Assembly (NCBI GenBank): GCA_007117185.1
Contig: SKHA01000108.1
Location: 1 to 14,264, forward strand
Direction of reading: 5' to 3'
Length of the DNA stretch: 14,264 bases
From: Spirochaeta sp.
GTDB lineage: Bacteria; Spirochaetota; Spirochaetia; DSM-27196; Alkalispirochaetaceae
The position numbers and the translations under genes were made by a program. Shown here piece by piece: positions 1 to 5,976 of this stretch. Below the pieces are notes generated by a model, which saw only the letters and a list, made by a program, of their open reading frames with translations, made no database searches and was not told the origin of the DNA. Position 1 is the first letter of the stretch. Each line of letters starts with the position of its first letter.

Positions 1-1001
1 GACGCAAAGGGAATGCTGAACTTCTTGTGGTATTCCAGAAGGTAGATCTGCAGCGAACGGTCGAAGGGACGTTGCCGACCAAGCCGGCGCAACTCCTCGA
101 CAGCCGTAGACAGAACCGATGGCGCATCTCTCTCGCTCTCCAGGGCGGCCAGACCGATGCGAGCCTGCAATACCGCCCGGTCCTGGTTGTAGCGGGTCAT
201 CCTGGGGTCGAAGGACTGGCGCTTTTGTTCAATTTCCGTCCAGACGTCACGGGCGCTCATCTCCCGGGGGCCAGGACTCCTGATCGCAATGGTGATATCC
301 TCCAGGAGAATATTGTAGCGCATCGTCCCGGCGATACTGTAATTGTGGTCGACACCGGATTCTACGGTATGGCTGACCACGTCGGACAGTTCCAGACTGA
401 TCGCATTCGGGTCGCCGTCGCGAATCAGTCGGGCACGGCTTGCGGTGATGACCCGTCGGTGACCCTGGGCATCCCGGTCGATGATCACAAACTGATCAAG
501 CTGTCCGGGGCTCACCGCTCCGGTGACCAGGGTGTCATTCTGATAGCGTTTCACTGAGAACGGTTCCAGCTCAAGTGCGGGGTTGGCGTATAGCAGCTCC
601 CGGTACAGCCGGCCGAAGTTCAGCGTTCCCTGTGGCAACAGTACGTCGTTGACCATGAAAGAGAGACCGGCAAGAATGACGGCGACAACCAGGATCGGTG
701 CGAAAATCCCCTTCAGAGAAAAGCCACTGGCACGCAGCGCCACGATCTCACTGTCCGAGGAGAGTCGTCCCGCCGCCATCAGTGTTCCCACAAGGGTACC
801 AAAGGGAACAGACAGGGCGATGATCGAGGGCAGGGAATAGAAAATCAGCAGCGATACCTCCAGTAACGGAACATCTTTCTGGAGAATGTCTTCCGCCAGG
901 AGGAGCAGCTGGTTGATAAAGAACATGAAAAAGAAGAACGCAAATGCCACGAGAAAGGACACGATAAACTCACCGGCGATATACCGGGTAGCGAGTTTCA
1001 T
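1..1001 (-). CDS. LptF/LptG family lipopolysaccharide-export-type permease (partial, C-terminus outside window)
   Basis: Inner-membrane permease of the YjgP/YjgQ (LptF/LptG) family, which works with the LptB ATPase to move glycolipid from the inner membrane toward the outer membrane. The frame reads without a stop from ATG at 1001 to the window edge, giving 333 residues. Three hydrophobic segments are visible at about residues 11-35, 50-76 and 98-118. Between the second and third lies the family-type stretch DSEIVALRASG (about 83-93). A long polar periplasmic region follows. The last visible residues, EYHKKFSIPFA, look like the usual lead-in to the fourth membrane segment, so the three C-terminal segments lie beyond the window. 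The start overlaps the dut stop by 4 nt (ATGA), which implies translational coupling; the ribosome binding site is weak. LptF and LptG cannot be told apart from this fragment. Spirochaetes such as Treponema carry this family although they lack typical LPS, so the cargo is uncertain. Confidence 0.88.
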   Translation of the reverse strand, partial: MKLATRYIAGEFIVSFLVAFAFFFFMFFINQLLLLAEDILQKDVPLLEVSLLIFYSLPSIIALSVPFGTLVGTLMAAGRLSSDSEIVALRASGFSLKGIFAPILVVAVILAGLSFMVNDVLLPQGTLNFGRLYRELLYANPALELEPFSVKRYQNDTLVTGAVSPGQLDQFVIIDRDAQGHRRVITASRARLIRDGDPNAISLELSDVVSHTVESGVDHNYSIAGTMRYNILLEDITIAIRSPGPREMSARDVWTEIEQKRQSFDPRMTRYNQDRAVLQARIGLAALESERDAPSVLSTAVEELRRLGRQRPFDRSLQIYLLEYHKKFSIPFA

Positions 1002-1465
1002 AGGGTCCCGGTAGAGCCGAAACCGCCGGTTCCCCGTTGGGTATGCCCCAGTTCCTTCGTGTGGACAAACGTTACCTGTATCACCGGCGCAATGACAAGC
1101 TGCGCAATTCGCATCCCTGGTACGATGGTCACCGGTTCCCCACCGAGATTGATCAGGGGAACGGATATTTCACCGCGATAGTCGCTGTCGATAGTCCCGG
1201 GGGAATTTAATACGGTAATCCCATGGTTTATTGCGAGACCGGAACGGGGACGAACCTGTCCCTCATAGCCCTGAGGGATCTCAGCGAAGATGCCCGTCGG
1301 GACAAGGTGGCGGCCGCCGGGAACCACCTCAAGGGGCTCCTGCAGCGCCGCGAAGAGATCTGCCCCGGCGGCTCCCTGGGAAGCGTACCGGGGGATCCAT
1401 GCGGGATCGGCAGCTACAACAGCCACCGAAACCGATTTCTGATTAGTGGCGTCCGCCTCTGTCAC
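998..1465 (-). CDS. dut: dUTP diphosphatase (dUTPase)
   Basis: Hydrolyses dUTP to dUMP and pyrophosphate, keeping uracil out of DNA and supplying dUMP for thymidylate synthesis; active as a homotrimer. All five trimeric dUTPase motifs are present in order in the 155-residue product: AGADLFA (about 33-39), RPRSGLA (72-78), GTIDSDYRGEI (90-100, with the catalytic Asp at 93), RIAQLVIAPV (119-128) and RGTGGFGSTG (144-153). I start it at GTG 1465 because GGAGG lies 8 nt upstream and the resulting length is normal. The frame stays open to an ATG at 1537, but that would add 24 low-complexity residues that are the shadow of the pnp 3' end. With the GTG start it overlaps pnp by 23 nt, and its stop overlaps the permease start by 4 nt. 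It appears to be expressed by readthrough and coupling from pnp. Confidence 0.93.
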   Translation of the reverse strand: MTEADATNQKSVSVAVVAADPAWIPRYASQGAAGADLFAALQEPLEVVPGGRHLVPTGIFAEIPQGYEGQVRPRSGLAINHGITVLNSPGTIDSDYRGEISVPLINLGGEPVTIVPGMRIAQLVIAPVIQVTFVHTKELGHTQRGTGGFGSTGTL

Positions 1466-3629
1466 GGTATCCGCCTCCAGAACGACCGCCGCCGTCACGG
1501 CCCCGACCTCCGCGATCACCGCCGCCGTGCTGGCCACCGCGATCGGAGCTTTCGTTCATGCCTTCGTAGATGAGGCTGAGGTTGACACGGCCCATCTTGT
1601 CGATCTCGACGATCTTGACCTGAGTTTCCTCGCCCATGGATAGGACGTCCTCTACACTGTTGATGCGTTGTGCCGACATCTTGCTGATGTGACACAGCCC
1701 TTCCCGTCCGGGGAGAAACTCGATGAACGCCCCGAAGTCGGTGATCCGCTTGACGATTCCGGTGTAGACCGTTCCGATTTCCGGCTCTTCCAGAAGCTGC
1801 AGGAAGCTGGCTTTGGCGTTGTCCGCCGCGGCCTTATCCTTGGAGTAGATCGTTACGGTGCCGTTGTCGTCAAAGTTCACCTGTACACCAAACTTTTCAG
1901 AGATCGCCTTGACTGTTTTGCCGCCGCTGCCGATGAGCAGGCCGATCTCGTCGGGGTCCACCTTGAAGGAAATGATCCGCGGAGCGTGTTCCGAGAGTTC
2001 GTTACTGGGAGTACCGATCGCCTCGTTCATGATTCCGAGGATGTGCAACCGTCCCTTACGTGCCTGATCCAGCGCGACCTTCATGATCTCCCGGGAAACG
2101 TTCTTGATCTTGATGTCCATCTGGAACGCGGTGATCCCTTCAGCGGTACCGGTGACCTTGAAATCCATATCTCCCAGGTGGTCTTCTTCGCCGAGAATAT
2201 CGCTGAGGACGGCGTAGGCGTCTCCCTCTGCTACCAGCCCCATGGCAATACCCGCCACAGGCTTCTTCATGGGAACACCCGCAGCCATCATGGCCAGCGA
2301 GCCGCCGCACACCGTCGCCATGGAGGAGGACCCGTTGGACTCCAGAACCTCGCTGACCAGACGCAGCGTATAGGGAAACTCTTCCTTGGTGGGAATCATC
2401 GGTGACAGAGCACGATGCGCCAGATGGCCGTGGCCAATCTCCCGGCGTCCCGTTCCCAGTCGTCCTGTCTCTCCAACCGAAAAGGGAGGAAAGTTGTAGT
2501 GAAGCATGAAGTTTTCCCGACGGTCACCGTCGATATCGTCCATGATCTGTTCGTCGTACATCGTACCAAGGGTCAGAACGGCAAGAGCCTGGGTCTCACC
2601 CCGGGTGAAGAGCGCGCTGCCGTGGGTGCGGGGCAGAACCCCGATTTCACAGGTGATCTGACGAATATCTTCAAGACCACGACCATCCGTGCGGACCTTG
2701 CGCTCCAGGATGGACGTTCTCAGAATTTCCTGTTCCATATCCCCCAGAAGTGCCTTGGCCTGACGCTGGGGCAACTCGTCTTCCAGCGCCTCGGCAAAGT
2801 GTTCCAGGGCTTCGTTCTTGACCTCTTTGACCGCGGCGTATCGGGCGTGTTTGCCCGGCAGGAAGCACGCTTCCTGGAGCCTGGCAAACGCGTATTCCCT
2901 GATCGCGTCCGCGATGGCCAGGGGTTCCGGATCTGCCACCAGGGGAAGCTTTTCCTTACCAGCCAGCTTGCGCAGCTCTTCCTGAACGTCACACAGCTGA
3001 ATGATCACCTCCCGAGCCTTGTCGATCGCCTCGATCATCCGATCTTCACCGACCTCCCGGGCTCCACCTTCTACCATGGTGATTCCGTCTCTGGTACCGG
3101 CAACGATGATCTCCAGCTCCGCCCGGGCTATCTGTTGAAACGTGGGGTTGACGAAAAGTTCGCCGTCAACAGAGCACACTCGAACGGCGCCTACCGGACC
3201 GTCAAAGGGAATGTCACTCACATGGACCGCAGCGCTGGCTGCCACCATCGCGATGACGTCGGGGGGGTTGACCTGGTCCGCCGAAACGGTTGTAGGGACG
3301 ATCTGTAACTCCCGCATGAACTTCTTGTGAAAGAGAGGTCTCATGGGACGGTCGATAAGGCGGCAGACCAGAACTTCCTTGTCCTTGGGACGGCCTTCCC
3401 GCTTGAGAAATCCCCCGGGGATCTTCCCGGCGGCGTAATACTTCTCGTTGTATTCAACTGAAAGGGGAATGAAATCCAACCCCTCCCGGGGTTCAGCGGA
3501 GCAGGTGGCGGTGGCCAGGACGGCAGACCCGCCGTAGGTGGCGAAGATGGCGCCGTTGGCCTGTTTGGCCATCCGCCCGGTTTCAAGAACCAGGTCCTGT
3601 TCACCGATTCGAATTGTTACAGTTTGCAT
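1443..3629 (-). CDS. pnp: Polyribonucleotide nucleotidyltransferase (PNPase)
   Basis: 3'-to-5' phosphorolytic exoribonuclease, a trimer that degrades mRNA and structured RNA in the cytoplasm. The 728 residues show the full architecture: first RNase PH domain (about 10-145), helical linker domain (about 150-300), catalytic second RNase PH domain (about 310-540), KH domain (about 553-610, loop GSGG at 567-570) and S1 domain (about 618-690). Active-site residues equivalent to E. coli Asp486, Asp492 and Lys494 appear as Asp483, Asp489 and Lys491 in EEDHLGDMDFKV. HYNFPPFSVGETGR (377-390) and RREIGHGHLA (395-404) are also family signatures. The last 35 residues form an Arg-Gly-rich tail with several RGG units. 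The start is ATG 3629 with AAGGA upstream, 30 nt after the rpsO stop. The rpsO-pnp pairing is conserved in many bacteria. Confidence 0.97.
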   Translation of the reverse strand: MQTVTIRIGEQDLVLETGRMAKQANGAIFATYGGSAVLATATCSAEPREGLDFIPLSVEYNEKYYAAGKIPGGFLKREGRPKDKEVLVCRLIDRPMRPLFHKKFMRELQIVPTTVSADQVNPPDVIAMVAASAAVHVSDIPFDGPVGAVRVCSVDGELFVNPTFQQIARAELEIIVAGTRDGITMVEGGAREVGEDRMIEAIDKAREVIIQLCDVQEELRKLAGKEKLPLVADPEPLAIADAIREYAFARLQEACFLPGKHARYAAVKEVKNEALEHFAEALEDELPQRQAKALLGDMEQEILRTSILERKVRTDGRGLEDIRQITCEIGVLPRTHGSALFTRGETQALAVLTLGTMYDEQIMDDIDGDRRENFMLHYNFPPFSVGETGRLGTGRREIGHGHLAHRALSPMIPTKEEFPYTLRLVSEVLESNGSSSMATVCGGSLAMMAAGVPMKKPVAGIAMGLVAEGDAYAVLSDILGEEDHLGDMDFKVTGTAEGITAFQMDIKIKNVSREIMKVALDQARKGRLHILGIMNEAIGTPSNELSEHAPRIISFKVDPDEIGLLIGSGGKTVKAISEKFGVQVNFDDNGTVTIYSKDKAAADNAKASFLQLLEEPEIGTVYTGIVKRITDFGAFIEFLPGREGLCHISKMSAQRINSVEDVLSMGEETQVKIVEIDKMGRVNLSLIYEGMNESSDRGGQHGGGDRGGRGRDGGGRSGGGYRDRGGRH

Positions 3630-3659
3630 TGATTGTTTTCCTTCCGGGATGCGTCAGGG

Positions 3660-3929
3660 TTACTTGCGCAGGCCCAGTTGTGCAAGGAGGGTGCGGTAGC
3701 CTTCAAGATCCTGTCGCTTGAGATAGCGCAGGAGCCGCCGGCGCTGACCTACCATCTTGAGCAGACCTCTACGGGAATGGTGGTCCTTCTTGTGGGTCTT
3801 CAGGTGCTCGGTAAGGTCCAGGATGCGGGTTGTCAGCAGGGCGATCTGAACTTCCGTCTTGCCGGTGTTCTTGCCGTCGCCGCCGAACTTCTCTACGATC
3901 TCACTCTTTTGTTGTGCTGTCACTGACAT
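3660..3929 (-). CDS. rpsO: 30S ribosomal protein S15
   Basis: Primary 16S rRNA-binding protein that nucleates the platform of the 30S subunit. The 89-residue product has the usual length and the conserved core: TGKTEVQIALLT (about 23-34), HKKDHHSRRGLL (about 46-57) and RRLLRYLKR (about 62-70), ending in LGLRK. ATG 3929 is chosen over the TTG one codon upstream because AAGGAG sits 8 nt before it and S15 normally begins there. The gene overlaps the ribF 3' end by 29 nt and lies 30 nt before pnp. A perfect 7-bp inverted repeat sits directly upstream of its ribosome binding site. In several bacteria S15 represses its own mRNA through leader structures of varied shape, so similar control is possible here. 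Confidence 0.97.
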   Translation of the reverse strand: MSVTAQQKSEIVEKFGGDGKNTGKTEVQIALLTTRILDLTEHLKTHKKDHHSRRGLLKMVGQRRRLLRYLKRQDLEGYRTLLAQLGLRK

Positions 3930-4716
3930 CAACTCTTCTCCTTGGAATCACTGAATGGTTTTTTGTGATTCTCTGTTCCCACTGGATATCACCGCTCTCG
4001 CTGATCTCCATCATGCCCTCGCGACTGGAGCCCCCGGTGAGGAAGGTACACACGTACACTCCAGCCGGGGGCAGGAGCTGCCTGCACTCCTGTCTTGTCT
4101 TTGGTGGGCTTTTGCCGACCTCAATGGTATAGGGGCGCCCGGTCATTATCCCGACCTGCCCCAGATCCCCAGTCGCGATGGCACGACGAACCCGGGAACT
4201 GCTAATCGAATCATCATTATCTTTTAGCGCCGGGACGATGTCAACCCTGATGCCGTCGGTGGAGAGCCAGTCCTTCAGTTTCTCCGCACCAACGTCACGG
4301 TTATGTCCCATATGGAAATTATAGCCCACCACCACCGTCTTCAGGGCAGGCACAGCGGTGATCAGATTCTGCAGAAAGCGCTCTCCCGGCAGGAGCGAGA
4401 ACTCCCGGGAAAAGCGGATCACGACGGTCTCGTCAATTTCAAAGCGCCTAAATTCCGCAAGACGCTGGTTCATTGTAGACACGTTTCCCGGGAAGAGATC
4501 CGGTCGCAACACCGCTGCGGGGTTTGGATCAAAGGTGAGGACGGTGGAAATCCCTCCAGGGTGTCTCCTTGCGGCAGTTACTGCCCGACGCAGCAGCTCC
4601 TGGTGCCCCCGATGGACGCCGTCGAACACCCCCAATGCCAGGTTGACCGGCACGCCGCTGATGACTGGCCCGGTGATATGGCAGGGGTCAACCCAGCGGT
4701 GGAGGCGCATCGCCAT
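3901..4716 (-). CDS. ribF: FAD synthetase family protein (RibF) with degenerate riboflavin kinase half
   Basis: RibF proteins normally phosphorylate riboflavin to FMN (C-terminal kinase) and adenylylate FMN to FAD (N-terminal nucleotidyltransferase). The 271-residue product has a good N-terminal half: LALGVFDGVHRGHQELL (26-42), VLTFDPNPAAVLRP (59-72), VVVGYNFHMGH (128-138) and SSSRVRRAIATGDL (172-185). From about residue 193 the kinase half begins (GRPYTIEVGK, then PPAGVYVCTF) but is only about 79 residues, against roughly 125 usually. I cannot find the G-x-x-x-G-x-PTAN motif, the NIG-x-x-PT stretch or the catalytic Glu in an EVH-like context. The predicted activity is therefore FMN adenylyltransferase only. 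ATG 4716 (GGAG 4 nt upstream) and ATG 4710 are both possible starts. The gene overlaps truB by 29 nt at its start and rpsO by 29 nt at its end. Confidence 0.87.
   Translation of the reverse strand: MAMRLHRWVDPCHITGPVISGVPVNLALGVFDGVHRGHQELLRRAVTAARRHPGGISTVLTFDPNPAAVLRPDLFPGNVSTMNQRLAEFRRFEIDETVVIRFSREFSLLPGERFLQNLITAVPALKTVVVGYNFHMGHNRDVGAEKLKDWLSTDGIRVDIVPALKDNDDSISSSRVRRAIATGDLGQVGIMTGRPYTIEVGKSPPKTRQECRQLLPPAGVYVCTFLTGGSSREGMMEISESGDIQWEQRITKNHSVIPRRRVDVSDSTTKE
3945..3971 (-). promoter_or_regulatory. Hairpin just upstream of the rpsO ribosome binding site
   Basis: GAATCAC and GTGATTC form a perfect 7-bp inverted repeat around a 13-nt A-rich loop, inside the ribF 3' coding region. The repeat ends one base before the AAGGAG ribosome binding site of rpsO. 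There is no U tract, so it is not a terminator. Its position suits an S15-binding or translation-control element, but that role is inferred from position only. Confidence 0.4.
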
Positions 4717-5614
4717 TGTGCTCCAGCGGTTTCAATACCACCTCGTAGCGCCATCTGCCCTCAGCGAAGCGCAGGACCGCGTAGACCGTTCCAGCCGGAT
4801 CAAGTACCAGAGTATCCCTGCCCTCCGCTTCCGGTTCAGGGAGAACGCCGCTCAGCGGCCGCCCGGTCTGAACCGCCCGCAGACGGTCCCCCTGGACTAT
4901 CAATTCATCGAAGATCCCCAGGGAACGCAGAGCGGGACCAACGGGGTGTATGAGCTGCAGCGGGTCCGGATCGTCCTGAAGCTCTTCCAGGGAAACTGCC
5001 TGATCCAGCAGGAAGGGGCCCACACTGCGTCGTTCCAACTCCTGCAAGTATCCGACAGTACCCGCTGCAGCGGCGATGTCCCGGGCCAGCGCACGAACGT
5101 AGGTGCCACTGCCACAGGTTACCGAGAGCTGCCAGCGCCCTTGAGGTGCGTCATCCAGCGGATTCATGGAAAGGCTGTGAATCGTGACAGTCCGAGTCGG
5201 GACCTGCGGCGTTCCTCCGGCACGGGCGATCTCGTAAGCCCGGCGACCCTGTATTTTGAGGGCGGAATACGCCGGGGGAATCTGTTGGATCGCACCGATA
5301 AACGAGGGCAGAACAGCAGTGACTGTCAGGGCATCCGGCAGGGGGGCTTGAGAAACGACGACGCCTTCCCGATCCAGCGTGTCCGTCTGGGATCCGAACT
5401 GGACGATACCACGGTATTCCTTGTCCAGGCCGGTGAACCAGCGGGCGGTACGGGTAGCCGTTCCCACCAGGACGATCATGACGCCGGAGGCGAAGGGGTC
5501 CAGGGTTCCGCTGTGACCGACTTTCCTGGTCTTCAGTGCCCGCTTAACCGGGCCGAGTACCCCTGACGAGCTAGGACCGCTCGGTTTCTTCAGTATCAGA
5601 ATGCCCGAGGTCAT
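4688..5614 (-). CDS. truB: tRNA pseudouridine(55) synthase TruB
   Basis: Converts uridine 55 in the T loop of tRNA to pseudouridine and acts as a tRNA folding chaperone. The 308-residue product is of normal length. KKPSGPSSSGVL (9-20) is the TruB N-terminal signature. GHSGTLDPFASGVM (33-46) contains the catalytic aspartate at position 39, as in E. coli TruB. YSALK (116-120) and CGSGTYVRALARDI (167-180) are further family motifs. The C-terminal part from about 240 is probably a PUA-like RNA-binding domain, though it is divergent by eye. The start lies 44 nt inside rbfA and has no clear Shine-Dalgarno sequence, so translation is probably coupled to rbfA. The end overlaps ribF by 29 nt. Confidence 0.95.
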   Translation of the reverse strand: MTSGILILKKPSGPSSSGVLGPVKRALKTRKVGHSGTLDPFASGVMIVLVGTATRTARWFTGLDKEYRGIVQFGSQTDTLDREGVVVSQAPLPDALTVTAVLPSFIGAIQQIPPAYSALKIQGRRAYEIARAGGTPQVPTRTVTIHSLSMNPLDDAPQGRWQLSVTCGSGTYVRALARDIAAAAGTVGYLQELERRSVGPFLLDQAVSLEELQDDPDPLQLIHPVGPALRSLGIFDELIVQGDRLRAVQTGRPLSGVLPEPEAEGRDTLVLDPAGTVYAVLRFAEGRWRYEVVLKPLEHNGDAPPPLG

Positions 5615-5963
5615 CGTGAATTACCGAATCGATCTTGCGAATCACGTCCTGTGCTTCGGCGATGCTGTGGTCTTCAACAAAGTAGACCCGCGGTGTGGTC
5701 CGGACCCGCAGCACCCGCCCCAATCGCCCCTGAAGGTACCCCGATGCAGAGTTCAGCCCCTCTACAGCCCTGGCCAGCCGCTGAGGGTTGTCAAGCATGG
5801 AAGAGACCCCCACCCGGGCGGTGCTCCCGTCTTTGGCGAGCTTGATGTAACTGAACGAGATCATTCGATCAATACGGTGGTCCTTGATCTCCCCGCGCAA
5901 CAGCAGATCGCTCAATTCGTGAAGAATCCGTGATGCCAGACGGGATCGTCTTGTTTCGTCCAT
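5571..5963 (-). CDS. rbfA: 30S ribosome-binding factor A (RbfA)
   Basis: Assembly factor that binds the immature 30S subunit near the 5' helix of 16S rRNA and helps late maturation, including during cold adaptation. The 130-residue product has the normal size and KH-like pattern: an N-terminal helix with RILHELSDLLLRGEIKD (about 12-28), a strand region ISFSYIKLAKDGSTARVGVS (35-54), and the late segment LGRVLRVRTTPRVYFVED (81-98), which matches the family's lR.tP.l.F..D pattern. It follows infB after only 13 nt, and those bases are a GC-only self-complementary run apart from the last T, with no recognisable Shine-Dalgarno. Initiation therefore probably depends on ribosomes finishing infB. Its 3' end overlaps truB by 44 nt. 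Confidence 0.92.
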   Translation of the reverse strand: MDETRRSRLASRILHELSDLLLRGEIKDHRIDRMISFSYIKLAKDGSTARVGVSSMLDNPQRLARAVEGLNSASGYLQGRLGRVLRVRTTPRVYFVEDHSIAEAQDVIRKIDSVIHDDLGHSDTEETERS

Positions 5964-5976
5964 AGGCCGGCCCGGC

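Noticed and set aside
27..840. Plus-strand frames at the left edge
   Set aside because: The minus strand reads as an uninterrupted LptF/LptG-type permease with membrane segments, which explains the region.
1466..1537. N-terminal extension of dut to ATG 1537
   Set aside because: The 24 extra residues are Ala/Val low complexity produced by the pnp tail in another frame; the GTG at 1465 has a good Shine-Dalgarno and gives a standard dUTPase length.
1668..3308. Two long plus-strand frames opposite pnp (245 and 297 codons)
   Set aside because: Shadows of the pnp codon pattern; the minus-strand frame is a complete PNPase.
4358..5566. 402-codon open frame on the plus strand
   Set aside because: It lies opposite truB and ribF, both clear family members. 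Its product has no recognisable motif and a composition typical of antisense frames in GC-rich genes.
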